64,000 bases of DNA from Torymus aiolomorphi (GCA_036365515.1 CM070874.1:246010930-246074929); one strand, 5' to 3'. Counted from the stretch's first letter, positions 24,361 to 36,620 are shown. The notes: generated by a model not told the origin, from the sequence alone. Made by a program: numbers and translations.

Positions 24361-25321
24361 CTCCGCCTTGACCACCAGTTGCAAAGAGAATGCCAAGCAG
24401 CCTCTCCTTGAGCGAGTCTTTCCACCAGGGTGCCCCTCCGGTCAATTCCTTTGCCTTCAAGTCGCAGCTGCTTGCGAAAGCTTCATTTATCTTTTCCCCC
24501 AAGAGCACCGTCGCCCTGTCGCCATCCTCAACCGAGTCGAGGTCCTTCGGGAAGTTCTTTAGACCGACCGCCAATTTTGCTTTGTACTCCGCGCATCGAG
24601 TTCTCCTCAGATTTCTCCATTGTGTCACCTGCCGTACCATTCCACCAACTTCGAAGCAAATGAGGCGGTGGTCCGACATGGATGTCTCACCCGAGACTCT
24701 CCAGACGTTGATCCACGCCCACACGCCTCTGGAGGCGATTGTTATGTCAATCACTTCCTCCCGGATCCTATTCCTGAATGTGGGTTCCCGCCCTCGATTC
24801 AGTATGCCCAGGTTCGTTCCTGAGATGAACTCTAGAAGAGCTTCTCCCCTACCATTGCAGTCCGAGCTACCTCACACCGTATGGTGTGAGTTAGCATCGC
24901 AACCCAAAATGAGATGTTTGTCTTGCTGCTCGCAGTCACCTATTAACTCCCTCACCAGGGCCGGAGGTGGCTCCTGCCTAACATCGTAGGGAAAATACAC
25001 CGACCCCACGACTAGCTCAGCCGTTTCCCCGGTACTCCTCCTAACCCAGACTACTGCGGTTGCAAGATCTTTATCGCAGTACCTGTGCCAAACCTCACCC
25101 GTCACGCCTTTGAGAACCACACAGTCTTTGGGTGAGTTCCCGGCTCCAAGAATAAGTTTACCACAAGTTCCAAGACCCGCTACGCTCCCCTTGGTGATCC
25201 AGGGTTCCTGGATCAGTACTATGCCTGTGTGCAGTTCTGCAAAATGTTTAGCCAATACCACTGTAGCGCTTCTGCAGTGTTGCAAGTTAATCTGGGTGAA
25301 GGGGATAGTGGAGTTAGCCAC
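24350..25321 (-). pseudogene. R1-like apurinic-type endonuclease
   Basis: It starts PFTQINLQHCRSATVVLAKH, followed by TGIVLIQEPWITKG with the catalytic Glu, then LVVGSVYFPYD and HLILGCDANSHHTV. In a second frame FISGTNLGILNRG, VIDITIAS and MSDHRLICFEV (the SDH box) follow. The nicking enzyme starts target-primed reverse transcription; R1-type enzymes often cut rDNA, but no rDNA is next to this copy. A stop and a frame change separate the halves. Confidence 0.85.
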
Positions 25322-25910
25322 GTTTGCTGTCCTCGAGCCCCCCCCCCCGCCCTGCGCGCCATTCTTCCTTAAACATCAGGAGCCGAGGTTACCACTCCTT
25401 CCCCTGTGGAGGAGGCGTTCACTTACATGGGCGCCTCCGCCTGGACCTCTGCCTGCACCACCACTTTCTTAGCGGTTTTGATGGTGCAGTGCGCCCATGC
25501 CGACCCGCAGAAGGGCCTGAAGTCGATCTTCCTAAGAGAATCAAGATCAGATCCCTCTAACAAGGCGTACATCACCGTTTCAGTCCTCTTTTTTAGTTTA
25601 TTCTCGAGCTCTATGAAGCCGAGGACCTTTCACCTCCCAGCTTCCAGTGTTGGATTCTGTCTCGCTAGGCGCCTCATCACGACCTCGGGGGTGTGTTTGC
25701 CCGGGACGTCAATCACCGCCCTAGCCAGCTTCTGGAGCTTACCAGAATCCACCACTCTCAGCTGAGCTCCTTCCCAAAGCTTCAATTTGCTGACGGCTTC
25801 CGTCAGCTACGTTCTATCCTCCTGGCTGTTGCAGTGGAAGTCTCGCGCCCCTCTCTGACATCAATTGTCCAGGAACCGTGGTATATGGTCCCCAATATCA
25901 GTGGCAGCTA

Positions 25911-27405
25911 ATAAAGGATTTCAAGAATAAGAAAAAAATGTGTAATTTTTGTAAATATTAATGAAGTTAGAAAACATTGAAAAAAGCTGTAGAATGAATA
26001 AACATATTTTATATTTTAACTATATGCTATACTCCTGTTATCGTAGGAAAACCAAACACGTAGTTTTTTTAAAGGAATTTTTTACTAGAAAACAAGTGAA
26101 CATTTTAGCTAAATATTGTACTGCATAAGTGTAATAAGTGCTTAAAATTTTAAGTCGACGAATAAAATCTTTTTTAGAAATAAATTAAAGAAGTATAAAC
26201 CATATTTTCATTAATAACAAATGACAGACTGAAGATAATTTAAATATTAAAAAAAAAGAAAATGTGGGTAATTTAAAGACCTTTTAATAAAAATTTATGA
26301 TGCTAAGTAATACTAGCTGTGACATGTTAAAAAATTGAAAAAACGAAAAATTCAAAATCGCTTTTTGGTTAAAAAAAAAGAAAATCAATAAAATAATAAA
26401 AGGTTATGTCCTTAAAAATATCCTCTGAAATGAAGAGAATAAGGTTTGTCCAATCAGATCGGACAAATGGTTCAAAAATTATCCTCCGTACATACACTTA
26501 CACATACATAAACACATATAAAGACACACACACATAGACTTAAAAATTTTTTGCTCAAAAACAGCGAACTTTAGCTCGAAAGGTCATTAAACACGTTTTT
26601 AAACATTTTTTGACTCAACAACTTTTGTCACCGTTACCAAGCTTCCTCTTTGAGGAAGCAAAAATAGTAAATAAAATCTAAAAAAAATTAAAATTATTTT
26701 TTTTTTTAAGTTTCCAGTAGGCAATTTTAAAATTTATTGGAAATTACTTCTGAAGGGTCGAACTATCATATTCAATCGAAAAATCGGGGGCGGTATGCCG
26801 ATTAAAAGTTTGTTCAAGCCCACTGTCGATATCTTTTAGATGCTATTAATGAATGGTCCCTATACATACAAGGAGTGTATCACAGATCCGGGTTATGGAT
26901 CCTCCTCAGGTTGCAGGATCTTTCTTCTTTTACCTAAAAATGAAAGCCTGAGCGATACTAGACCTTAACGCTTTGAGGATTCTGAGATACAAGCCCTTGA
27001 ATTATTTAAAAATTGAATGGTATTTTCCACTAAAATTACAATTTTGGCGGGTGAACCTTCCTCTAATACCTATAAACAAGCATAAAGACATGATTACTAG
27101 CTTGATTATGGTATTACATGATAAAATGTATAAAAATCTCTAATGAAGTATCCTTAATTATTTTACATTACCTTATTTGATGACGTAAAAGCCCTTAAAT
27201 TACTTATTTGGTGATAAAACCTTGCATGTATATCTGTAGATGAGCATTCAGACATTATTATCACTTAAGTTATGGTTTTAAATGGTAAAATGTATTATAA
27301 TTATTCACAAAAATACTATTGTTAAATTTATATTACCTTGTTTGAAGTCATACAATGCCTTCTTTCCAAATATTTCGCATTTAAATTACAATATAAGCAA
27401 GTGTT
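25911..27405. other. AT-rich region with a small hairpin and a weak tandem duplication
   Basis: GCTTCCTCTTTGAGGAAGC at 26640-26658 is a near-perfect palindrome. About 26992-27150 and 27188-27310 look like diverged copies sharing AAGCCCTT(A/G)AATTA and TGGTAAAATGTAT-type text. No gene is supported. Confidence 0.5.
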
Positions 27406-28931
27406 ACCTTGGAGGCCTTGACCGCCTTGAAGGAGCGCAACGTCTCCTGGAGGCCCCCCAGAAGATGTTGTACTGAGAAGAAGTACTGCAGGAGCGTTGG
27501 CCGTGGTGTGGCTGGCTGGGTGATATCTCCCTCCTAGACACCTGCTCCTACACTGGCGACGTCGGTCGATGTCGGACGGGCCCACGCGCTCGTCCCGTCC
27601 GATGGCGGGTGTCTGGCAACGGCCTCCGCCGCCTCCCAGCGACTCTGGCCGAGTCCAGGCACGGTCTCCCTCCAGCTGCTGACAGGGCGGCCGGTCGCCC
27701 CCCGTCGTTGCGGCCCACCGCTCCTCCCTGTTCGTGGAGGTACGTCAGATGCGTCTCTCCTCACCGTGGTCATGCTCGCAAAGTCGACCCCCGCCGGCCG
27801 CAGTTAACAGAACAGACTGGGCGGCTCGCGATAGTTAAATCGCGTGTGCCCAGCCTGTCTGCAATTAAAATACGCGCCGCGGGGGGGATGCAGCTCGTAC
27901 AACGGGATGGCGCGGATGCCCCCAAAGAGCACTCCTCGCGTGGGGCAGGGGCGGAAATTGGGAAAACGATTCGGGGAGGGCCGTGAAACGGTCCGCGGCC
28001 GCTCTAGCCGGCTGAAGACGGAGGTGGTACCGATAGGGACGATGGTCTTATCCGTGGGGGGTTTGTCCTCCTCAGGGGAGATGGCTCCTCCGCCCTCCCG
28101 ATGATAGTGGGTTCAGGTATTTCCTCCACGGCTGATTCCCTTCTGGGCTCCTGGTGGTACTCTCAACCCGGAACGGGGATGGCTCCTCGTCCGAGCTTTT
28201 CAACCGCCGGGGATTGAACCGCTGGCGGCGGCCCCTTCCCCGTGGCTAGGCTGCTACTTCCTGTAGCGGACGCGGGGAGGATCCATCCTCGTCCCACTCC
28301 ATACCTCCTTCCCTGAAAGGCTCGATGGTTAGAAATGGAAGCCCCCATGAATCGCTGCCCACATTCCTGCTGGTCTTATACATGTCAAGGGGGGCCACCC
28401 CACCCTTGGACCTGGCTGTACCTCGACCCCCGGCTTAGTCAGGGGCGACCGTAGGGCTTGAGGGTGACGCTCACTGTCATATAGCGGGAGAGGAGCAGCC
28501 GGGAAATTGTCGCACTGCAACAACAATCGGTGCAACTCCTCTACCGCCTGATGGCTATGCGTCTCGCCCTACCCCTCCCCACCGTCCCTGCCACCGCTCG
28601 AAACCTCGATTTCCATAACAGCGTCTAGCAGGGACTGCTCCTCACCTGCTATTAATCGCTTCATGCCGCCACTCGGCAGTGGCGATGGAGGGGCCGCAGC
28701 ATCGCTGGTGCGTTCCTCCGGTGTCCCCAAGGTCTTTCTCGGGACCCTTGGAGCCAGGGCTACCCCTACCTTCCACTTATCGTCCCGCTCCATGTCCGCT
28801 AACAATATCTTCTCCAACGAGGCGGCGTAACTGCTGGCGTCGACGGGCGACCGGAGCGGGGAGAGGCTGAGGCAGGATCTTGGAGCCCTGGCAACGTCGG
28901 TAGCAGTAGCCGGTTCCTGGTTGTTTGACAA
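27406..28931 (-). pseudogene. Unrecognised GC-rich ORF region downstream of gypsy-2 pol
   Basis: GC content jumps at 27406. The best frame starts at 28931 with MSNNQEPATATDVARAPRSC and contains SSYAASLEKILLADMERDDK. It meets a TAG at 28569 and continues in the same frame to 28329 through EELHRLLLQCDNFPAAPLPL. The position matches that of the third ORF of gypsy-1, so a similar accessory protein is possible, but sequence similarity is not evident by eye. The left part (27406-28300) is GC-rich without a clear frame and could include an eroded LTR. Confidence 0.4.
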
Positions 28932-29136
28932 CCTGCAACATAACCAGATTATCTCGACCGCCGTCCTTCACTACCAGAGACCACAAACCGAACCGCTTAC
29001 AACAGAAACAACCAAAAGAAACACAAAAACAAAGAGACATTTAGGTGAATCACATAATACCATTAGTTTTTCTATGGTACACTTACTTTACACTATGGTT
29101 AGTATTCCCTGTCCATCATTCCCCCCCTTTTCTCCC

Positions 29137-29899
29137 TCAATCTTCCCGATACTTCTTCAATTCCTTTGCATATACTTTCGGATTCCTGCACCTGCCCCCA
29201 ATATCCAGCATGAAAACATACCTACCGTAATTTAGAAACACCGGTGAAACTCGAGTGCTCGACGTGACCGTCGTATTCATAGCGTGCCGCAACTCGTGGA
29301 GATGTTGGTACCAAATTCGATGGTCATTTTTGACGAACGTGGCGATCATCGTTTTTAAGGTCCGATTAATGCGCTCCACTGGATGCTTGGGGATGGTACG
29401 GGGGCGTAGTCACTCGCGTCACTCCATAGACCTCAAGGACTCGGCCCAGGTCCTTATTATCGAATTCCTTCCCGATGTCCGTGATAAGGTAATTCGGGGT
29501 TCCCCATCGAAATAGTGCCAACTCCTCGAAAGCTTTTGCCACACTTTTACCAGTAGCTGTTCGCAGCGGCCGCATCCCAACCCAGTGAGTGAATAAGTCC
29601 TGGATGATGACTGCGTACTTATACTGACCTCTACCCTGGGAAAATTCCATTATGTCGGAAGCTACTACCGCCCATAGGTGCTTGATAACTCGACACCCCA
29701 TCTGGTCAAGTTAATACTGCTGGCATTCGTCGAATGCCTGCACGATCTGGTATACGTCGTGCCAAACTCCCGGCCAGTAATACTCTTGTGCGACTATCTC
29801 GTAGGTCTTTTCTACCTCCAGGTGGCCTACTGTCAACTCGCGGTGAGCATCTTCAAGGACTTGATTTCGGTACTCAGCTGGTAAGACGAGTTTCCACAT
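29137..29899 (-). pseudogene. gypsy-2 integrase
   Basis: The zinc region keeps both His (LTVGHLEVEKTYE preceded by DAHREL) but the first Cys is lost before DECQQY. The core shows Asp in VVASDIMEF and Asp in YLITDIGKEFDNKD. After a frameshift, MERINRTLKTMIATFV carries the Glu. The C-terminal part is short and ends with YAKELKKYRED. Catalytic residues are all readable, but the frame is not continuous. Confidence 0.87.
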
Positions 29900-29902
29900 G
29901 TC

Positions 29903-30637
29903 CTATTCCCCTCTTACTGGGCATAAAATGGGACCCCTTCTCAGCTTGTATATTAAGCTGAACTCTACCCTCCACGACTTGTACTTCGACGGGCTTCGTC
30001 GAATCTCCTCGATGCGTTTAAGGTACCACGAATCCTTTACTTCCTCGAAAGCAGCGACTTGGGCGTCGTCGGATTCGTTCGCCTGTATCCTCGATAGCAC
30101 GTCCGGTACCCAGCGCATAGCTTCCATCCTGTGCTCGATCCGGACGTCCAACTGATGCAGTTCTAGTGCCCAGCGGGCGAAGCGTCCCGTAGGCTCCTTG
30201 AGATGTTACAGCTACCGTAAGGTGCTGTAACCGGTGATCCCCTTGAAATTGTATCTCTCCAGGTAGGGTCGCAGTTTCTTGATGGCCCATATCAAGGCGA
30301 GGCACTCCTCTATAATGGAGTAGTTCGTCTCAGCACTGGATAGTACTCGATGGATGTACACGATCGGGTGTTCTCCATCATCGAATTCTTGCGACAATAC
30401 TGCCCCAATTTCATCATTGCTCGCATCGGACTGCACTGTAAATTCTCCAGTGAAGTCTGGTCTTGCCAGAACAGGCGCTTTAAAAAATGTGAGTTTAAGC
30501 TTTTCAAATACCTCTTGCTGCTCCGCACTCCACTGCCATGCTTGTGCCTCCTTGATGAATTTCAGCAGAGACATTTTAATCTCGCTCTCTCTATCTCGAT
30601 GAACCTCGAGTACTATCCGACCATCCCTAAGAACCAT
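29903..30637 (-). pseudogene. gypsy-2 RNase H and linker to integrase
   Basis: RPDFTGEFTVQSDASNDEIG is the start of RNase H, followed by YSIIEECLALIWAIKKLRPY. The frame breaks near 30212. The linker resumes at 30151 with RWVPDVLSRIQANESDD, the usual boundary between RNase H and integrase. Confidence 0.85.
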
Positions 30638-30729
30638 CTCAAATGTTTCTTTGCTTTAGGGACTGCATATTGTAGGATCGGCTCAACCCTTTCTGCCTCT
30701 GGCCTCAACCCATCTTGATCCAACAAGTA

Positions 30730-31740
30730 CTACCAAATATTACACCCTCGAACAGCCGAACTTGCACTTTTCCAGTTCACCGTTAACTGTGAATCTTGAA
30801 TCCTTGTTAGTACGATTTTCAGCCATTTCTGGTGTTCCTCGAAGGTATCGGTCGCGATAATGATGTCATCCAGATATCCGAACACATTTGGCTCCATTTC
30901 AGGACAGAATAATGCATCAATCAGCCTCTGAAATATCGCTGGCGCATTTGTCAGTCCGAATAGCATCCTCTTAAACTGCTACAGTCCTGACCCTCGGACC
31001 ACGAAAGCAGTAAACTGCCTACTCTCCTTATCTAGAATGTCCTCGAAATATGCATTCTTTAAGTCCACTTTCGAGATGTATTTCGCTTTTCGCAGCTTAT
31101 CTAGTATGTCATCGATGTTTGGTATTGGATAAAAATCGATGCAAAATTGAAATTTTCCATCTGATTTTTTCTGGATTACAGGGACGTGACACCATGCGCT
31201 TGCCGATCTCTCGATGATCCCCGCTCGATGCATCTCGCGGACGGCCCTTTGGACTACTCCCCACATGGCTCGCGATCGTCGCCTAGGGGCGTGAAGAATT
31301 GGCGTATAGTCGCTCAACTCGATGTGATGTTCCGTCAGGTGCGTGGTTGGTAGATAGTTCGTGGCCGGTTTATGGACCAATCGACTGACGATTTCTTTGA
31401 TTCCTTCGGCTTCATACGGTGTCATTTCCATTAAGCCTGCACATTCGGCCATGATCGCCGGGCTCGAATCCTCGATATTATCAGCAAAGGGGTGCCATCC
31501 CCCTTGCTCCCCGCACTTCCATTGTTTGGCTCGAAACCGCAACGACAAGTCCCACTCGACATCAAAGTCCATATCTAAGATGATATCATGATTAATCTCC
31601 TCGACTGCTCGAAACTCCAGTATTCCTAGGTAGCCATCGACGTCGATTGAGATGCGTAAGTTATCCTGCATCTCCACTGGGACTCTTGATACCTCTTTAA
31701 CTTGGCCACTCGATATTTATTTAAGAGGCGTGAGCCCATT
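30730..31740 (-). pseudogene. gypsy-2 protease and reverse transcriptase
   Basis: The protease active site appears near 31740 as LLDPGATISLMGSRL, in which the usual Thr or Ser after Asp is Pro, in a frame offset from the rest. The later protease segment reads HDIILDMDFDVEWDL. RT runs REMHRAGIIERSASAWCHVP, then KFQFCIDF. A deletion removes about 10 residues before YPIPNIDDILDKL, and KVDLKNAYF follows. A TAG (complement of 30979-30981) falls after RGSGL and before QFKRMLFGLTNAP. The catalytic box is FGYLDDIIIATD. Confidence 0.88.
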
Positions 31741-32271
31741 AGAGATATCGTAGCACCAGGATCTAATAGCGTAAGATACGGCTTCGCCTCTGACCATGTC
31801 TCGAATAAGGTTTCTGTTGTCTAGTGCTGTTGCCTCCACCACATCCTCGACCCCCATCAACTCCTTTAGTCTTACGCTATTCTCCGGAATAGCGTCCTCC
31901 CCCACATTTAAATCTCGAATACCCTCCTTCTCAACCCCTCTCCCGTTGGGGGCGATGTTGGGGTACTCTCTTGTGGAGGCTCTGCTGCCACAATCCCTGG
32001 TTCCATAATATCGACTTGTTGAATTTGCTTGTTGAATTTACGGTAACATGGCATGGTCTTTTTCCTCTTCTGTATTCGGAAGGTTCCATTCTTCTAGAGA
32101 CAACTCCAGTACCATATCGTTGCTCTTCCATGGTTCTTCATCCCTCTCACTCTCGGAGTCGCCGCCATCTTCGCTGCTAGAAGCTGCCAGCTGATCCGAT
32201 ATTTCTTTTTGTCCGGTTCTGCTGTATCCACTCCGTCCTTTTACCCTCAAGCCGTAACATAAAGCTCCCAC
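31717..32271 (-). pseudogene. gypsy-2 gag-protease linker
   Basis: Two short acidic frames, one with SSSEDGGDSESERDEEPW and one with RLKELMGVEDVVEATALDN, lie between the knuckles and the protease. They fit the variable linker of gypsy Gag-Pol. No domain is recognised. Confidence 0.5.
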
Positions 32272-32494
32272 TTACTCGAAACCGTTGCATTCAGTTTACT
32301 TTCTATTTCTACATGAGCCATACTACAACTTAGCGTCGTTGACGTCTAACATTGGCTGTTCCTCTGCGCTTGGGGCCTCGGTGAATCCTGCGCAGGATGT
32401 ACGGCCCTCTAATACGTCCTGGCGGAATCGTTTTCCAAAGCCGTAACAATCTTTCGGCAGCTAGGGCACTCTCTTATCGTTACCCCTCCTTGCG

Positions 32495-32640
32495 GCACCA
32501 TTGACACAGCAACGCTCGTCGTACAGGGCAGTCGCGAGCGTAATGGCCCTTCTGCCGGTAAGAGTAGCACGCTCGTTTCGGGCAATCTGCCGCACGATGG
32601 CCCACCAGGTGATAGACAAAACAGGGACCTACAAAGTTCG
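32495..32640 (-). pseudogene. gypsy-2 gag zinc knuckles, degenerate
   Basis: Two CCHC-type knuckles in tandem read CFVYHLVGHRAADC and CYSYRQKGHYARDC, in a frame ending CQWC. In each, the position of the second Cys is Tyr while the first Cys, His and last Cys remain. Normal knuckles bind zinc and the element RNA. Confidence 0.75.
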
Positions 32641-32710
32641 AACCTCCCGCCACCAGCGGTGTGCCACTCGTTGGTAGCGAATGCGGGGCCGGTTGGCTGA
32701 CAAGGGCATT

Positions 32711-33292
32711 CTACTTCGGTGCCTCGCCCCCTGGAGCCCTTGCCCCTGCTGGTGTGTTCGCTGGCCCGCGAACTTTTTGGGTAGGGGCGCCTCGTATCTC
32801 CTTTCCATTGTACGGCCCGCGCGACCCTGGGCTGTTCACAGCCGCTAGCTCCTCTGTGGATCCTCTCGTCCGTTCCTTTTTGTTCTTCTTGTTCTTCTTC
32901 CCTTTCTCCGATTGGCAGCTCTCCTCGCTGGATGATTCTCTCGTAGACGCCACCTCATGGCCACTACGGTGTGGCCCACCATAGGTGGTACCTAAAATCC
33001 TCGATTTGTCTCGACGGAGTGGAGAATGATACCTCTTTTTTATTGTCTCACGTCTCTCGAATTCCCTCCCAAATTTATCGATTGCCTCGAAACTGTCCAA
33101 CTTCTTATCCCACAAGTAATCCTGATATTTCGGTCGCAAGTGGGAGAAGGTCAAATTCAGTTGTTCTCTCGCCAAAGGTGGCCTCCTTAGGTGGGCGATG
33201 ATCCTTCGAAATTTAGTTAGAAATGGAGACACCTTCTTCTTCAATCGTTGGTAGCGTGCCCTCAGATCCGCCATTACGTCATCTTCGTGCAA
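32711..33292 (-). pseudogene. gypsy-2 gag capsid C-terminal part
   Basis: LAREQLNLTFSHLRPKYQDY and FEAIDKFGREFERRETIKKR are typical of Ty3/gypsy capsid ends. A Ser/Glu/Lys-rich segment (EKGKKNKKNKKERTRGS) and a Gly/Pro-rich tail follow. The N-terminal capsid part upstream of 33292 is missing or in another frame. Confidence 0.75.
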
Positions 33293-33300
33293 CTTGCCAA

Positions 33301-33830
33301 TAAATTTACAGCTTCATATCGTTCCGTCACGCGATGACGGAGTCCCTACTGTTCCTCCCGCTAGGTGTTATTACGCGTGTACTGGCCCTGACGGTCCCTA
33401 ACACGGTCACCAACGCGTGATACTACGATTGCGCCTTAGTTACGCGCACGCTGTAGTATCGTTGCGATCCCTACCTCGTCGCTCCGCGCTCCCACTCTCT
33501 CCATGCGCGCGCGCCGGTGCGCGACGCTCAGTTCCCGCTGGCCGCACTCTCGTTCACCTCGCACTCTCTCTCTTTCCCTCTCTGTGCCGACTCTCGACGC
33601 CACTCTCCGCGTCGCTTGACCCTCTCTCATGCCTCCTCCCCGTACCACCCTCGTGACTACTGCTCGCGCTCTCCTGGCTTCTCGACCTGGCGCGCATTAG
33701 TATGAGTGTGAGTGAGTGCGTGCGTCACCTGCTCGACAACATGGCGGTACGCAGCAAACATGTGCATGCGCCCCTTGGACGCCGTGCAGACAGCTGCCTG
33801 TGACTCCGTCACACAGTTTCCATTAAATAA
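33301..33830. other. GC-rich segment upstream of gypsy-2 gag, possible LTR
   Basis: GC-rich and pyrimidine-rich, with inverted blocks such as GATACTAC and GTAGTATC near 33419 and 33452. It ends abruptly at about 33820 where AT-rich sequence resumes. It sits where a 5' LTR and leader would be, but no second copy was found to prove an LTR. Confidence 0.4.
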
Positions 33831-34560
33831 ATGTTTAATGGAATTTTCTATGTAACATAATGTGAAATAAATCTTTCATTTGTTGTACAACTACTCAGAC
33901 TCATTAAATTATTTATTTTTACAAGAAAAAACATTTAAAAAACCTTTTCGTAAAAAAACATATGCCATATGCGAACAACCTCTATACATGGTTATGTCAT
34001 AGTGTTGCTATTATGGTCGGCTGTCACGTAGATATTGCATTTTTCACTTTTAGAGCTTGAAGCTTCTTCTCCAATGGTTGAACTATGCTTCAAAGATAAT
34101 AGAAAAATAAGAGTTTTAATTATGTTTTCATGCAGTTATATGCAATAAATGAAAAATTTTATATGTTATAAAAAAAGATGATTCCTATATTGGTTAAAGA
34201 TTATTTGGGAAAATTAGGCGTTTGTGATGAATTATGCATAAATTTCTATTTTTAATTTGATCTGAATATTAAATTCCTGTTAATAAATAAGAATTGGATT
34301 AGAAAATAGTTGAACTTCATAAAATGACATGTATTTACAATATTTAATGAGGCAAGAGAGTTGATAGATACATATAAAGTGATGGGCATAAGTGGTTTTT
34401 CCACTTAACAAATGTACTGACTCACAATCAGTTTCAGATACTCGACCAATTGCGAATTTGTACCACCTAGCGAAAATATTTAAAAAAATTATAGCTATCC
34501 AGATCTCGCAATTTCGTTGACAAGAAGTTTCGTTTTTCACCTTGTCAATTAGGATTCATA
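33831..34560. other. AT-rich spacer, no supported gene
   Basis: No recognised domain, repeat or RNA gene. A minus-strand open stretch at 34280-34540 has no homology by eye. Confidence 0.45.
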
Positions 34561-35470
34561 TCGCAACCCAATACACAGTCGGTACTTTTGTATCTCACCA
34601 ACATCATTCGTTTCGCTATCGAATACAATCTGGTCAAGATTGTAACTTTGTTCGATTTCCGAAGAGCGTTTGACTCGATAAATCACAAGGCTATTCGTCT
34701 TGAATGTAGGAATATGAATTTCTCACCTAATGTCACAAGCGGTACACTACAATGAGGAAATATCGGAGTTCCTGTCCGTGACCTTCAGTGTCACGCAGGG
34801 CGTATCCCCAGGACCTATTTTCTTCTCAATCCTCATAAACTCTTTACCACGATGTCTCAAGTAGTGTAAATACTCTTTTATTCTCTTTACGGACTATCTA
34901 CAGTTCTTCATCCAGTGCTCAGCTAATATTAGAAAATAATATCATCTGAGGCTAATGAACATGGTCTGTAATTCAATTTGGGAAGAACCAAAACTATAAT
35001 CTTCGGCAGTGTTATCTTTTATATCTGTCTATAAAGAAATTACCATCAGTTGTTGTCTACAACCATCCCGTTGAGTACGTCAGTCGGATTAGAAATCTGG
35101 GTATAATAATATAAACCACAGATTTGACCTGGAATCCGCGCAATTGTTCTGTTTTATCCAAGGTACGTAATGCTCTATTCAAGGTTAGACAGTGTGCATG
35201 GATACTCCCGCGTGATCTAAAAAAGTTGTGAATACAGGCACTAGTCATCTCGCAACTCTATTACGTATGCACTGTTTACGATAGCATGCCAGGGGTACCT
35301 TAAGCTTAAAGTCGAGCGTCTCATGAATGCAGGCGCAATATTCATATAACTCAATATAGGCTAGAGTTGGAATGGTTGAAAGCGTACGATAGACGTAAAT
35401 ACTTTCTAGGATTTGACTTTCCGTATCTTAAATACTTAACGTCCATTGAATCTCTACCAAGCACTATCTG
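34561..35470 (+). pseudogene. Jockey-like LINE reverse transcriptase remnant
   Basis: LTNIIRFAIEYNLVKIVTLF leads into DFRRAFDSINHKAIRL, the first RT Asp box. Then GVSPGPIFFSILINSLPR follows in place of the usual GxPQG box. The YxDD region reads FTDYLQFF and is degraded. Many stops. Probably related to the longer LINE at 36784, which has LLLFDFS in the same place. Confidence 0.7.
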
Positions 35471-35703
35471 GGCAATTTATACAGTTACGCCCATCGGAAC
35501 GCTTATAATCTTTCTCTATGAATATTCCAATTGCACCTTCTGAGACCTATAAAAACTAATTTTTTAAACTGTGCTTGAATTCTAGTCTATGGTCCCGAGT
35601 GAAGTCCTCGATGCTCCAAGTTTTTATATGTTTTCTAATATGTTTTTTCAACATTTAATTATATCTTTTGATACAATATTATTGTGAATCCAAATTTAAA
35701 TTG

Positions 35704-35857
<154 letters not shown>

Positions 35858-35989
35858 ATCTGCGGTTGATTCGGCCTTCCTTGAGAAATGTATCTCTATT
35901 CTCCAGTCCCATATCACTAGTGCAATCGACGTTCTCGCACCCTTAAAAACCATTGTCCCTGGGAAAAAGGCATTCTTGGTTCACTGCTG

Positions 35990-36440
35990 GATATCGACCT
36001 TGGCATCGAAAAAAACTTGTCACCTTGCTGCTGTTATTTGACTTTAGTAAAGCCTTTAACTGTGTTTGTCACTTCAAACTCCTTAAGAAATTATTTGAGT
36101 ACGCGTTCTGAACATCGGTTATCCGCTGGATAGCCTCATATTTAGTCGGTCGCCAGCAAAAATTACCTTAGGCTTAATGTCGGTAAGGTAAAATCCATAG
36201 TCGTAGGCTCTCCTTACTACATTAATTCCTATCCTTACTATATTAACCTTTCATTTGGTCGATTACTGTTGCCTCGTGTAAAACAATCTCTGAGTTGATC
36301 TTGACATTGAACTACACAGGCTCGTTTTTAATCAGGTATTAGGTATATCTATGGTTTAAAAAGTGGGAAGATATCACTTCTTATAGGTGTGAGTTAGGCT
36401 GGCTAACAACGAAATCGAATAGAGTATTCTGCTGCGAGTC
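35990..36440 (+). pseudogene. LINE reverse transcriptase fragment
   Basis: LVTLLLLFDFSKAFNCVCHF is the RT Asp box, then RWIASYLVGRQQKLP. A jump to LNVGKVKSIVVGS loses the catalytic YADD region. It looks like a second, internally deleted copy of the LINE family present at 36784. Confidence 0.65.
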
Positions 36441-36474
36441 TACTGCGTCAAATGTTTAATACTGCAACACCATC

Positions 36475-36620
36475 TCCTCGGCTTAGAGGAAAAAGATGCT
36501 ATCTCGTCGACGCGCTGAAAAAGATGCTATCTCGAAGATGCGTTGAAGAAGATGATATCTCGAAGATGCGTTCAAAAATGTGCTATGTCACTGAAATTTG
36601 GAAAACATGCTATCTCGGTA
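36475..36620. repeat. Minisatellite with AAGATGCTATCTCG core
   Basis: The core AAGATGCTATCTCG or AAGATGATATCTCG recurs at irregular 15-35-bp steps with AAGATGCGTT between. Part of it (36484-36547) has an inverted relative at 42738-42800. Confidence 0.7.

Larger units (their letters stand above)
23760..25910 (-). mobile_element. R1-like non-LTR retrotransposon with RT deleted
   Basis: Minus-strand order: ORF1-like tail (25910-25330), endonuclease (25321-24350), then directly the end of RNase H and the C-terminal Cys-rich region (about 24360-23845). The whole RT is missing at a junction near 24350-24360. GC-rich against AT-rich flanks. The ORF1 part has open stretches such as RKIDFRPFCGSAWAHCTIKT with several stops. 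Confidence 0.8.
29137..33830 (-). mobile_element. Second Ty3/gypsy retrotransposon (gypsy-2), decayed
   Basis: Minus-strand order is gag, zinc knuckles, linker, protease, RT, RNase H and integrase. All are split by stops and frameshifts, with a deletion inside RT. A GC-rich segment at 33301-33830 precedes gag and may hold the 5' LTR. No second LTR copy was found on the left, so the element is probably truncated there, or ends within 27406-28931. Confidence 0.88.

Noticed and set aside
27534..27773. 79-codon GC-rich minus-strand ORF
   Set aside because: Arg/Gly/Pro composition expected from GC-rich non-coding sequence; no homology.
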